Shown here piece by piece: positions 23,901 through 35,947 of a stretch of DNA of 64,000 nucleotides. The position numbers were made by a program, and so were the translations under genes. This DNA is from Sordaria brevicollis. Taxonomy: Eukaryota > Ascomycota > Sordariomycetes > Sordariales > Sordariaceae. The first letter of the stretch is position 1. The number at the start of each line of letters is the position of its first letter. The notes below the pieces were generated by a model. The model made no database searches. It had not been told where the DNA came from and saw nothing but the letters and a program-made list of their open reading frames with translations. Location: contig JAUTDP010000004.1 of assembly GCA_033439795.1 (NCBI GenBank), forward strand, positions 372,001 to 436,000, in the 5' to 3' direction.

Positions 23901-24918
23901 GGCCCAGTTGATTTGCGAGATCTGCCCGGTAGTGAAGTTGTACATTGCGCAGCTCGAATACGTTCCGACTGCCGACGAGCAACACACCCATGGGAGGTCG
24001 CTTGGACGTGGTGGCGGTGCTGGAAGAAGCTTTACCACCGAATCTGCCATCGAGGCCATCAACTGGGCGGTATCACAGGGGGTGGATATCATCTCCATGT
24101 CTTGGAGCATTGGTTCCACGTCGGGCGTTGACCTTGCGTACCCTGGTTCAAGCAACATGCACAGCATGAACAGCAATGTGATCCATCCTTTAGACCAGGC
24201 GTTGTCAGACGCAGTTCTGAATCAGATTGTCATGTTCTGTTCCAGCACCGATCAAGGCCCAACCGCCGTGGATAACACCTATCCCGGCAGAAATCCATCA
24301 GTGATCAAGGTTGGAGCATCGACGGGACAGGGAGCAAAGCTAAGTTGGGTGTCAGGATCGAAGAGTGATTTCTTGTTGCCGGGAGAGGCTACCATGCACA
24401 CCCCATATGGGTATGGCCCGAATCATGGAGGAAGTGGAAGCGACGGGGGTGCTGAAGCACTTGGCCACGGCGGCCATGCCTCGGGGGCGCCGCATGTGCC
24501 AGCGGCAAGCGGGAGCTCGATATCAACTGCCTTGGCAGCTGGACTCGCGGGAGTATTGATATACTGTGAAAGGTTGTTGAATTCAGAGGCTTTGGACAGC
24601 TCGCTCCCGATGAAGGATGGGAAAGGCCAAACAGATGGGTTGAGGGCGGCAGGAAAAATGAAGGAGGCCTTTGAACACATGTCTAAAGGCACGGAGTTGA
24701 GCAAGTTCCCGCAGGTGTGGGATTACGTGCCGACACACTTGGATGATGCAGACTTTCGTCGTGGAAACCCTTCTGCACGGGAAGTTCAACCGGATGGCTC
24801 GATTGCAAATCCTACATCCTCGTCTCGCATATTGAGGTGGAACAAAAAGGCTTATCCGGCTGAGACGTTGGCAACGAGGATGAAGTTGGAGGAATTCTTG
24901 AAGAAGATTTGGAAATGA
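20971..24918 (+). CDS. Ankyrin-repeat subtilisin-like serine protease (peptidase S8)
   Basis: Six exons in my model (20,971-22,628; 22,674-22,868; 22,941-23,251; 23,321-23,340; 23,421-23,572; 23,673-24,918) give 1,193 residues in one frame. The N-terminal third has ankyrin-type repeats (GDTPLHKAID, HNCLHRAVS, DGWTALHFAVL), with an acidic insert of about 170 residues splitting one repeat (about 245-420). A linker follows, with VIEFDLSG, LQYVALP-like LKYVALPRL and DEEPSHSDEAIE, typical of fungal S8 proteins of this type. The protease domain has IIDDGI (Asp812), GPHGTLMA (His851) and GSSISTALAAG (Ser1061). There is no signal peptide, so it is probably intracellular. A Gly/His-rich loop precedes the Ser. 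The Asn expected at the oxyanion hole (FCSSTDQG) is absent. Introns at 22,869 and 23,573 have strong donor, branch and acceptor signals; the junctions at 22,629 and 23,252 are weaker. Confidence 0.88.
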
Positions 24919-27900
24919 GACCGGAGAGGTGATCGGCAGCAGCGTCGGATTCGGATCTGTTCCAGGCTCTTGACGGGAAGCCAGCCTATGTAACACGGCA
25001 ACAAGTTAGAAGTGACACCGAGAAGCAACGGGAGGCCGTGATTGTGACTAACACGTCAATAGTTGATGAGAAGAGCGGGAAGAGCTGTCGTTGTTCTGGA
25101 ATCAGGATATGCACATCTTTCATCGTCAAAGATGTCCCGATATCAATTTGGGCACCATGCCTGGCAAGTAACTATTAGCAAGATAACCAGTGAAGAAAAC
25201 TGGACAGAGAATGGCGTACCTCAGCTTGGAGAAGTGTAATTTCCTATTCAATGGAAGCCTCGTTGGACCTTCGAATGTTTGTCATCGTCCAATGCTTGCG
25301 TAGAGTACTGCTTGAAATTGTGAAGAGTTGTCGCCGTGCTAGCCGTGTAGTGGAGAACAATCAAGATCGGGAAATCGTAAAAAATAACAAACAGAAACTA
25401 GTAAAGAAGATGGCGTCAAATAGATAGGGCCATACAGTCGTACGTAGAAGCAGAGAATGGCAACTAACAATTGAACAGCCGTCATCGCGGAGATTGAACA
25501 TGGTTGCCACCATGTCGCGGTCCATGGTCGTGTGTATACATAGATGGGAGAAGACAAGGCAGAGAGGATTTCTCAATCGCCTTCGATCCGATCTGGCTGT
25601 CAAGAGAAGTCAAAAAGAAGGTGCTGATCAAGAACGAAGTCATAAAGGGCTCCTTCCTTTGCCATATGTCCACATCAGACCATCGCAATCTCCGCATGCT
25701 TCTTCCACAGGGAAGGAACAAACCCCGCGATGGTGGGATCATGCCGGCATCGGCAATGTTGCAACTTGTGCAAGAGCGATCAACTAGAGACAGTGGGGGA
25801 AGGGACCACCGAGAGACAAATGAACCAGCAACCTTCGGGAAGTCGCGATCAATCCATCCGGAGCGGTATCGTCGACTCGGACGTGGCAGCGTGAGAAAAT
25901 TGCTGTGTACAGTCAGTCAAGTCGGCCGACGATTGACTTGTTCTTTGGTGCCATCCAAGCGACGTCGTAATCCCAGGTTTGCCAAACCCGGCGACTCGGC
26001 GCCAGGAAGGACTGATGAGGGACACCGACGGAACGGCAGCACGCAGGAGCAATCACGACACCGCGACACAGTCGTGCAGCGTCAGGTACGACTCAGACCA
26101 GCGCAGCGGCGACTCGAGTCGTCCAACTCGTCCGACGAGGACGGGTGACAGGCGCAGTAAGAACCACCCAACTTCCATTGTTTGACATGTGCCCATGGTC
26201 GGGATAGATCAGTGTTCGGCTTTTGCGAGCCGGCGCTCATCCGGGCCGATTGACATGTTTCCATCGGCGCAACCCCGTCATGATGTCGGGCCCGAAGTCC
26301 ACGTTTACCGCCGAGGGCACATTGCGCCGCCGTGAAAATAACCGGACCGAAATCGGCACACCTCTGGCAAGGCCTGCCAAGAAACGCTACAGTGGGGTCA
26401 TGATGACGGCGGCGCCGTTGCGAAAAAAGTGGAGAAATACCAAGGCGGTCGGACGCTCCGTCCAATTTCCAGTGGTCGGCCGGGGGATCCGGGTTATCCG
26501 GCTTACGGCGGGGCAAGAATGAAGGAGGTGAGAAGAATCGGAAATGACGATGCTAGCCTTGGACGTTTGGAGGTTGACGAAAGGAGACGCTTACCGCCAC
26601 AATGGTGTCATAAGAGTTCTTAGTATAAACAAAAGACGTGGTGTTGATAATCCATCAACCGTGTTGCTTCTCTGGAGGAAGTTGGTCTTGAAAAGACGGA
26701 AAAAGTAAGGACATTTAGCCTGTATAGCATCAACCATTGTGTAGACGCGTACCGTACATTGTCTTCATCATCGCAAATGAATCTCGGACACGACGCCCCC
26801 GAGCCCGTGTGACTTTAACTATAGGTAAGGAGATCATATGTAAATCACGCCGGCGTCGGGAGCCATTGTTGTAAGCTGGCGGCACGGAGAAAAGTGAATG
26901 AAATAAGCACCTGGAAGTTTTCGAAATTGAGCCCAGCGCCATCTTGAATACGAAATGGAATTCCTGCTGAAGTGTCCCACGACGATAGATAGATGATTGG
27001 CAGAACGAGAAACGAGATTCACGACGCCGTTGGCGGGACCGTGGACGTGTCCGAATGGAGCCACTCTCTAGGGAACAGGGCCGGGCCGACGACTAAACGA
27101 AGCTCTGCCGGTCTTGTCACCGACCGGTGGTTTGACACCGACGCTAGAGCCTAGAGGAGCTCAGATGTGAAGATATTGTGGCAGTTTCGAAAAAAGCGAT
27201 AATGATTGAAGGTGTGATATATCTGGACACTCGTATGATTTGACGCGAAACACATGAATCCTGAGTTCGGCGGGCGTCACGCCGGGCGATGAGGATGACG
27301 GGTGATTGATGAGATGCCCTCGCCGTCGACGTGACACGGAGTTCGAATTTGAGAACTTGGGCTGGGAGCACGGGCCTCCTCCGAGTCTTTTGCCTGCCGC
27401 ACACACCTTACCGGCCAGTGCCAGCGGCAGGCAAGGGTCTTGGCATTTCTGTCGCGGTTTCGCGGACAAGAGGCTATTACGGTCTCGCCATGCCGCATCC
27501 GATTGGAAATCGATTCATAAAAATCTCAAAAACTGGTCTCTCTCCCTTCCTTCGTTCGTTCTTTGAACGGTGGGGATGAGGACGGGGAAGCTATCAAAGT
27601 TTCGGAACATTCCAAACGCAGGTCCCGTCCCGTTGCTGGCTCCAGCTCGGGGTCGGGTGTGGTGGAGCCCACTTCCCCTGTTCCCTGTTCCGTGACGAGC
27701 GGCCAGCTCGTTTCCGAGTTTCTTGATGGATGCCCGGAACAGAGAAAAGGGGTTGTGCCACGGGGTCCGTATTGGTCTTGAATGAGTGAGAGAGATGGCG
27801 ACCACTCACCATCAAGATTCGCTCGTATGCGACGAGATATGATCCAGTAGGCTGTTCCTGTTACCGGTGGGTGTTAAAGGAAAAGGCACCGGAGCGGCGC

Positions 27901-30900
27901 GGTCCTATCCTGCTCCAGCGGCGCAGCCATCATTTCTCAAACACGAGCCGTTGCCTGGGTCGGGGTCATGCTTCGGGCCATGGTTGAAACCGATAAAGGG
28001 GTTTGCAATGCGATGCGACGGTGCGGTTTCCTGGGGAAATGGAAGCGTCTCGATTGGTGAGTTGCATTATTGAGCAATCGAGTGAGGAAAGGTGGAAAGG
28101 TGATGGCATCGGAGCGACGACACAGGCGTCGCGGCAGCTGGAACACCGAAGCAGTTGAATGCGAATGTCGGGTTCCTAAAATTGGACGGTGAAATTAAAA
28201 GACCACCGCTGCCGCGCTGTCGCTGCTGAGAACGGACGAGCCGGGAGTGGTGAGGGGAAGAAAAGAAGGGGGTCATTGGGGATTGGGGAAAGGGAAGGGG
28301 GGACGGCGGACGGGATCAGTGCGTGCGCGCGCGTGTGTCTGATTTCCTCCCGAATGCAACGCCGGAAGCCAAGGAAAAAAAGGGGCCGGGGTGGGTTTCT
28401 CTCCGAGTGTTGGAGTCTCTTCTTTTGATCACCAGTCTCCTTCTGTCATTCGTGTCATCCAGCCAGATTCCGGCTTGAAGCCTGGGTCAGCTTCCAGGCA
28501 AGTTGCCCGGCGTGTCACAGGCTCACAGCCGTCATTCTGCCCTGCTTGGCGCCCGTGTTCTAGCTTGCATTCAGGGCTGTTCCGTGTTCCGTTCAAAGAC
28601 CAACAAGGGCGATGATCTCGGTCATCTTTTGGACATTTCCACGCCGATGAGATGCTGAAGTACGGCGAGAAAACATGGCAATTTCACAAGAATGCGACGG
28701 ACAAGCCACCACTTCGTCATGCCCTGGCGCCGAGCCATTCTTGCTTGCTTGTGTTAGTGATCCAGTGTAACTTTCAATTCGGACCTCTCGATCGCCAGGC
28801 CCCCTGAAATTGAGAAATCGCCGTTGCGCCCGGTGTGAGTGTGTGCTTTGTGTCTCCATGCAAGAGCCTGGCCTGGTCCCCCGACCGGTGAATGTAACCG
28901 ACCTCCGACACGGAAAGGGGAGAGAAAGAGGCGCTGAATGCTGATGAGCTGAGTGGGCGCTGAGGTTGGAGCTGGGCTGGGCTGACTTTTGAATGAGTGC
29001 TGTGCCATGCTTTTTGTAAGAAGCAATCCGTTGCTGTTCCAAGAACTTGCAAAGCTCCATTCCTTCTCTTGCATCTGTTCTCCAGAGGATCTTCTCAAAA
29101 CAAAACGTCATGGTTCGGAATGATGAAGTGGAGTTGTGAGATTTGGAACGAGGGAAGCCGGGTCTTTGACCGTTCCCCGGGGCGCTCCATCCTCCTCATT
29201 GGCTGTCCCCTGTCTTTCAAACAAATGACAAGAGAATCCCGGACGCTGTGCCTGGGCAAGGGAAGCGGCCGACAACCACCACCGCAGCTAATAATTAATT
29301 GCGAGCCGGGGATCGTCGGCTTGTGTGTGCGCCGTGAACAGTCAGCATTTCAATCAAAAGGTACGGACTGGAAATGGAATGTCTCGGTCGCGGGGCCGGG
29401 TGCGCATCATCAGACTGGGACCAGTCCAGCTGTCCAGAAAGATGCAATGTCCGGCGTTTCGATGTGGCCCTACACTACCTATTCACGCGACGGGATTCAG
29501 CCCCAGATAGCTGCAATTGTTAGTGGCTGCAACCACCATAACGATTCCCGTGTCTCCCGGAACTCTGTCCACCGTGTTTGATGACCGGCTTCCATTGTCG
29601 TTGTGCACATTTCATTTGGAGATCGCTGAAATCCATCCCATCGATGAAAATGAACGAACTTCGATCCTTCATTCATCAATATTTGAGTTTGCGACAATGA
29701 GAAGGGCCATCTTGGCAGTCAGACCATGAAACCAAGTGCGAGTTGAAGCTTCCTTGATTAGAGGTCATCAATGTCACTCCGGCCCGGACCCCATTGTCTC
29801 CGGCCGCTGCGTGACAGCCAGCCAGGCAAGAAGCCCAGCACCAAGCGGGCGGCTTTTTGGCGCATATCAGCGCTCTGCTGTGATGATGAGGCAACGGCAC
29901 ACTCGCTCACAGCAGGATTGGAGCATCAGAACACCCGACCTCGAACGCGAACCAAGGTCACGGTGACGCCGGTCGGAGCCTGGCTCTGGCACATTGCCGT
30001 ATTGGTGGTGGCTCCACCATGTCACTTTCCCACCCAAATCGGCTGGCGGGTGACTTCCGAGAGCAAAGGGGTCATGGCCCCACTTTAATTGACGAGCCCC
30101 GGCACCAGCAGCCGATCCGTCCGTTCCCATTGTGGCTCGCAGGCGGCAGACGGTCGTCAGACGGTGCCCGCTTGGAGACAGCGCTGCCGCCGGAAAGCCT
30201 CGACTGTTCTCCCTTTTTACCCCCTCCCACACCCCGTGCTTCCTGCCGCATGCCCGCCCGCCCACGCATTGGAACTGGAAGAGGTCTGGTCTTTCTGCCA
30301 CCATTCCGCCGCCGCCCAGGTCTCTTTCCCTCTCTCTTTCCTTTCTTCATCTCCGTCCCCTTCCCTTTTTCCATCCTCCTCTCCCGTGTCTCTCGCCTTT
30401 CCCGATTTCACTCTCTCCGGAACACTTTATCCACAACAACGACAGCACCGCGTCAACCAGCCCGGCGCCGTGATCCATCGTGTCAATTCAATCAAAATCA
30501 ACGTCAGTTACTTGTCGGACTGCCCAGCTCATTTTCCGACACCCCCAGAATCATTTGTCGCTGGAATTCCCAGCACGACCAGTCTTCGGCGTGACCTCCG
30601 GCCTTTTTCGCTTTCAGCTCCGGTCAAGTCGGCCATTATTCGGCACACCCGTCATTTGCACCTTCACACTTCAACTTTCCAACTTTCTCCTTTTTTTTCC
30701 AACCAAGCATCAGCGACAACACCGACAACAACTACAACAACATAGTCGTCGTCGTCGTCGTTGCATTCACATCAGCAACTCTTCAATAACATCACACCGT
30801 CATTATTGTCGACATTACGCGTGCATCTTCATTTTGGTGTCTTCAATTACAGCAGCAACCAAACACTAATAACAATTACCATCACCACTGTCCGGTCTAT

Positions 30901-30971
30901 CCCGACCAGCAAACACCTCTACCATCCATCACCAGCCAGCCAACCAACCGCCAGCCCGTTTGGTCACCGAC
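24919..30971. other. About 6 kb without a convincing gene
   Basis: Base composition is normal for the island and RIP is absent, yet frames up to about 215 codons on either strand have Arg/Ser/Pro-rich shadow-like compositions, no domain motifs and overlap one another. The last 800 bases look like a promoter and leader for the following regulator gene: a long CT-rich tract (about 30,285-30,420), then CA-rich sequence, a short tcg repeat (30,747-30,762) and a GCCAGCC-rich run ending at the ATG. Non-coding RNA or distal regulatory DNA is possible; nothing specific can be supported. Confidence 0.55.
30285..30420 (+). promoter_or_regulatory. CT-rich core promoter tract upstream of the Zn2Cys6 gene
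   Basis: This is a dense pyrimidine run on the coding strand (ctctctttcctttcttcatc and similar). CT-rich blocks often mark the transcription start region of filamentous fungal genes. It lies about 550-690 bp before the ATG at 30,972, which would give a long leader. Confidence 0.45.
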
Positions 30972-33900
30972 ATGTCTTCGGTCGTCAGGTCTACGGCCCT
31001 CCGTGCTGGAGGAGCCTGTGTTAGGTGTCGCAAGGGAAAGACTAAGTGTGTCTACGAGAATGGGCGAGCACCATGCAAGAACTGTGCCAAGGGGATGCAC
31101 GAATGCTATCTTCCCTCGGAGAGCATGGCTCACGCCCACGGAGGAGTCGCACCGAGCAATCGCCAACAACGACCTCGCGAGAGTCTTCCCAGTGAGCGCA
31201 TAGTGCCGGCCTCTGCTGGCGACCGCGGAGGACCGCCGTCCGTCGGTGCGTCGCGTCACGTCTCTACTGCCAACGAAAAGTACGTGTTTCCTGGTCCTTT
31301 TGTCCATCATGTTGTACTTGACCTTGTCATCATTTTACCTACCTCTACCTAGGCCTCTCTTTGTTTGCATCCTCAAAGACATTGGCATCCAAGTGGTTTT
31401 GTCCATTGTTTTTGTTACCTTCTTACCTTTGCGTGCTTTTCACCGTGGTATGGTTCTGCCCATCTACCATCGTTGGCTTTTTTTCGGCTTGTTCCCACTG
31501 CCTGCCAGTCAAGTGCTGGACCGGACACCTCATCTTCTCCGGCTCCTATTTGGGTGATGGCCCGACAAAGTCTCAGTGGACGCAAGTGCCGGAATCAGCC
31601 AATTCGCACATTCCGTCCGCCTGTCCCGCCCATCCTCCGCCCGCCTCCTTCCTTCCTTCTTTTTCTCACTCCTGTCACTGGCCGAGGGAGGGCGCACGGG
31701 CACCGCCGAGGGTGGGCACATGCTGCTCCACGGTGGTTGCCTTGGGCGCTCTTGCCCGCCCGCCCTCCCGTCCACCGGAGGCCAGAGTGCATTTTCTAGC
31801 GCTGCCTCTTTCGGAGCAACAAGGACGCACCGCCCCCCGACCCCCCCATTTTTTCTCCGCCCGGCTTCATTTCCCAACCCGTCTTTGTGCCCCATTCCTT
31901 CCCTTGCTCCGTGCGCACCTCTCCGTCACCCTCCGATTTCTTGCTCTTTTCGTACCCCCTCATTCCCGTGCAGCCCCGTGCACCCCCCCATCAACACCCC
32001 CTCCTGCAAACGGAGCCAACGGAGGCTTTTTGGTGGAGGCTTGGCCACCAAAGCTCCGTGCCCAATTGCGGACACCTCCGTCCTCACTGAATCACCATTA
32101 CACATTTGCCCAGCTTGGCATTCCCCGCCCCCGCCGCCGCGTCAGTGCGCGAAGACTCGCAGAGGAGACGATTTCGGCTTGCCGGCCCGCCCACTTTCCG
32201 GCACCGGCCTCAATTGCCTGCCCCACTTTCCCGCCCGATCCCCGACAGCGATAAGATAAGCATCCATTGAGGTTGTCAACACCAAAGGAAGGATCGTGAG
32301 ATACGCCTTCCACGGTATTTGCAGCACTTTATCCTGTCATTTCCCATGCAGGTCGCTCTTTCTTAGTTTGCGAGAAACAAAATTTTCAATGGTCTGGCCA
32401 CCAAATTTTTCTCCTTCAAAATTCCTAGCCAAATCTTAGGCGATCACCTCTACCTATCACTCCCACATCTTGTCGTTACCGACATTCTACCTCTACATGT
32501 TTGATGGCACCATTTTACAACATGACTAACAAACCTTCTCGCCACAGACTCACCCCCGAACTCCTCCAAGAATGCGAGCGCGTCATCAACAAGACGCTCC
32601 CAGCATGCGTCGCTTTCCACAAGCCCTCCTGCCTCCAGCAGCTCAAGAACGCGACGATGGAATGGACCTTGGTCAATGCCCTCCTCACCACGGCGGCTCG
32701 CCACTCCCCAGCCATGATTCGACGCTACGGAGGACAACTCGGCGGCGCTGGCGCTGCTGAACATTTCGCTCAAAAGGCAGGTCAGCTCGTCATGCAGTCT
32801 CTGGCTTCTCCTTGTCTTGCCGACATCCAGGCTCTGTGCCTGTTGGTTATCCACGAATGGGGCTGCAGGGAGGCGGTTCGTGCCTATATCTACCTTGGCC
32901 AAGCTGCGCGCATGATCCAGATGTACAGGATAGTCTCTGCTCAGCAGCGCAACTCCGACCCAGACCAGTTTTTGCAGGACGAAAGCTTCCGCCGTACTCT
33001 CTGGCTCATCTACATCCTCGACTGCTTCCTGACCAGCAGCCCCGGCCGACGCCCCGCTCTTTCGACCCACGATGTTCTCGATATTGCCTTGCCGTGCGCC
33101 GATATGAACTTCAACTTCGGGAGCCCCGTTGTTGTCAGAACCATTAGCGGCGTCGCGCCCTCCCATGCCGAGCCTGGCGCCACTCTCTCGGAGGTTGGCG
33201 AGTTCGGTCACATTGTTCTCGCCACCAGAGCCTGGCGCAACGTCGTCGAGATGATGACCACTACCACTCTCGAGACCTTTTCCGATACCCAGTGCCTTGC
33301 GTTGGAGGCCGATATCGATACCCTCCGCCAAACGCTTCCGCCTCACTTCGCCGACAAGCCCGGCCAGATTAACCTCCACATCACCATGGGAAGCGGCTAT
33401 ACTTACGCAATGATTCACTGTCTCCTTAACTGCGGGACCATCTTCGTAAACCGCCGCCGCATCCTCCAGGTCGTAACTGACGAGAACTTCACCATCGAGG
33501 CCTGGCGCATGGCTTCCCACACGCACATGCAGACCGTTGATCGCATCTTCGCTGCTTCCCACAGCATCATTCACTCTCTTCTCGCCCTCGAGCACGGAGC
33601 CGACAAGGACATTATGGTGTGCTTCCCGATTTTCATGCTCTTCTCGGCCTTCACCGCCGGCTCGACTGTAGCATATCTCACACTCAAGGGCCTCGCTCCT
33701 TCCACCGTCACTGAATCCGCCAGCAGCATTGTTCGGGACAGCTTGCGTTTGTGCCAGGATGGATCCGAGTCTTGGCCCCTTGTCACGCCCTGGGCTCGTC
33801 ACCTCACGGTTATGTCAAAGGTACTGCGCGATATGAAGGTGCTAGGCCGCGACCGCGAGGCGCGCGAAGACAGCCGTGCCACGATGCACGCTCCCTCCCC

Positions 33901-34384
33901 TCACATTAAGGATGATGTCGCCACGCCTCCCGACAATGCCAACAACGAAGCCATGGAGTTCGAAACTGTCCAGCCCAATAGCACCGGTCCTGGATCTCAG
34001 GCTCCCAATGCCACTTCCCCCAGTGCTCCTGCCCCGACCATCGAGGGAGCGGCTGGCAGTGAAGTTGGCGGCGAAACCCCTCTCGTCAGACGTCCCGGCA
34101 TCACAACTATCAACGGTGGATCAGTCGGTGCGGTCGATACCAGGGTTGCGACGACTAGCCCGCCGCCGCACGCTACGCCCGTGCTGCAGCACCAGCAGAT
34201 GAAGGTCGACTCCCCCAGCGCGCAGTCATCGGTGTCGAACCAAGGTGCCAATGCGCAGGGCGCTAGTGTTCCTCCTGGCGGTGCGGATGCCGTGGATATG
34301 ACCGCCAACGAACTTTGCCAGGCATTCGAGAGGCAGTTGTTGGAGCTTGACGATTTGGCTGCTTTCATGGGCGGTGGTGTTTAA
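30972..34384 (+). CDS. Zn2Cys6 transcription factor with fungal-specific regulatory domain
   Basis: Two exons (30,972-31,279 and 32,548-34,384) join in phase to 714 residues. Exon 1 carries the binuclear zinc cluster: Cys 16, 19, 26, 35, 38 and 45, spacing CX2CX6CX8CX2CX6C, within GACVRCRKGKTKC. Exon 2 carries the middle homology region (fungal-specific transcription factor domain), starting LTPELLQECERVI and including the hallmark RRTLWLIYILDC followed by GRRPALS. Residues after about 560 are Pro/Ser/Ala-rich and probably disordered, ending in an acidic amphipathic stretch (ELDDLAAFM) that may activate transcription. It would bind DNA in the nucleus. The donor GTACGT and acceptor CCACAG, with branch GACTAAC, are strong, but the intron is 1,268 nt. 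The target pathway cannot be told, and I assign no gene name. Confidence 0.9.
31280..32547 (+). other. Unusually long intron between DNA-binding and regulatory exons
   Basis: The 1,268-nt interval has good splice signals at its ends and no protein-like frame matching the regulator. It contains CT-rich and Pro-codon-like tracts resembling promoter sequence (31,620-32,010), a doubled GATA-factor motif gataagataag at 32,250-32,260, and an ATG at 32,504 that is in frame with exon 2 if the acceptor is not used. A second, internal promoter giving a form without the zinc cluster is possible. Small internal exons cannot be excluded. Confidence 0.6.
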
Positions 34385-35947
34385 AGTCGCTGTGCCAATA
34401 TGGTGTGTGATACGATGACCTAGATTTGTCTGTGTCATTACCATGGTGACGAAGTGGTGGATGTAAACGGCATCCTATGGGTATTACATTCTTTGCCCGA
34501 ATTTCTTTTGTCTTTCTTCTTCTACCATGTTCAGGATCAAGAACTGTTGTAGGGCGGATTGCGGATTGACGGCATTGTCTGCAAACAGACGGAACGATAT
34601 TTGCGTTGTAGTTTTTCGGCTGGTCATTGTCAGCGACATGACCCCCGTGGATTTGGTTGGTGTTTGCTGGCTTCGGTTTGGTTTGACCTGGTTCGGTCGG
34701 TGTTCAAGGAGTTCTGTCGTCAGTTGATGTTTGATCATCATGGGAGAATGCTTCTGTCTGTTCTGTTCTGTTCCGGCCTTAAGGTTGCGCTGCTTCGAAT
34801 ATTTGTATGGTTTGAGAAAGTTTGTATCTGATTCTGCCTTACTAGTTACTTTTCGAGAAAGATAAGGACGGGAATGTCCGTGTGTTCGTTTTAGCGACTG
34901 TCGTATGAAAGAAGACTGTTACCAATGATGCTGTCCGTGTGATGTTTGACAAGGTTGCAGAGCGTGTGTGTGTGTGTGTTGTGAAACTTTTGCCCCGATA
35001 GGTTGCATGGACGAAAAGATTTCAAAAAGCTCATGAGTGATTGTAACTACCGACAATCACCGATCAATACCGAGCAGAGATTAGCGGTCTCTCGTACCTT
35101 TCTCCATTCTTTGTTCACGTCTCAATGTGGAAGGATGACACGCGACGGACTTCACGTGGAGCCGAGACGTAAGGTAGGTAGACATGCTTGAGGCATGACA
35201 CGATCGGTGCCTTTGTTGTTCACTCGTTCGGTCATGTACTCGTCCCTCGTTAGGAGTCGACAGCTGCATGAACATTTCAACTTTCCACTGGCAGACAATA
35301 AGCTCCGAGGCAAAAAAAATTCCGGAGATTCGGCTTCTCGGTGGTCGTCACTCGTCAGTGGTGGTGGGTCGTACCCCACGACTTTGGACTAATGTCGTGG
35401 ATATTATTGTTAAGCTCAGGTCAAGGAAATCTCGAAGGTTGGGCGTTTGGACAAGGACTGGATCATTGGAGAAGCGCCGGAGCGGGACCGGGACCGGGGA
35501 GGGGAGGCGGGGAACCTTGAAAAGAAATTGGAGATCGACGTGTGGGTGTGGGGGAATTTCCACAATTTTGCAGTTGGGGGTTTGCACTTTTCACCACCAA
35601 GAATTCTCTCACAAAATGTCGCCATGAGAAGAATGAAGATGCCTTAAGGTATTGATTTGAGGCCGATGGGATCTCCAAGTTGTAAGTACCGACAAAAGCC
35701 CAAGTTTTTAGTAAGTTTGAGAAAAGACCAGTCGGTGAAGATGGTAATTAGCTTCTGCTGTTGTGTCACTATCTTCTTCATGATTGTTGTGGCATGAACT
35801 TGAATACCTCTAGGTACAGCGACTGGAGAAAGTTGGAGAAGATGGGGGTTAGTCGTTAGTGAGATGGTGACATCAGAGGCGTCGTAACCTGGATTTACTC
35901 CCACTCAACCACTCAATATTCCAAATATTCGAATAGCTGGCTTTGGA
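34385..35947. other. Intergenic region, no gene seen
   Basis: It includes the 3' region of the regulator gene, a (GT) dinucleotide run at 34,964-34,979 and a G-rich stretch near 35,490-35,515. Frames of 60-120 codons on both strands have no recognisable features. Confidence 0.5.

Noticed and set aside
25504..26148. 214-codon frame downstream of the subtilase gene
   Set aside because: Arg/Ser-rich, begins with a non-ATG codon, overlaps frames on both strands and shows no motif.
30019..30745. Two overlapping plus-strand frames of about 190-220 codons
   Set aside because: They are Pro/Ser/His-rich translations of the CT-rich promoter and leader, not coding sequence.
32450..33802. 450-codon open frame on the minus strand
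   Set aside because: It is antisense to exon 2 of the Zn2Cys6 regulator. Its Gly/Ala/Glu/Val-rich composition is the mirror of biased codon use, and it lacks motifs.
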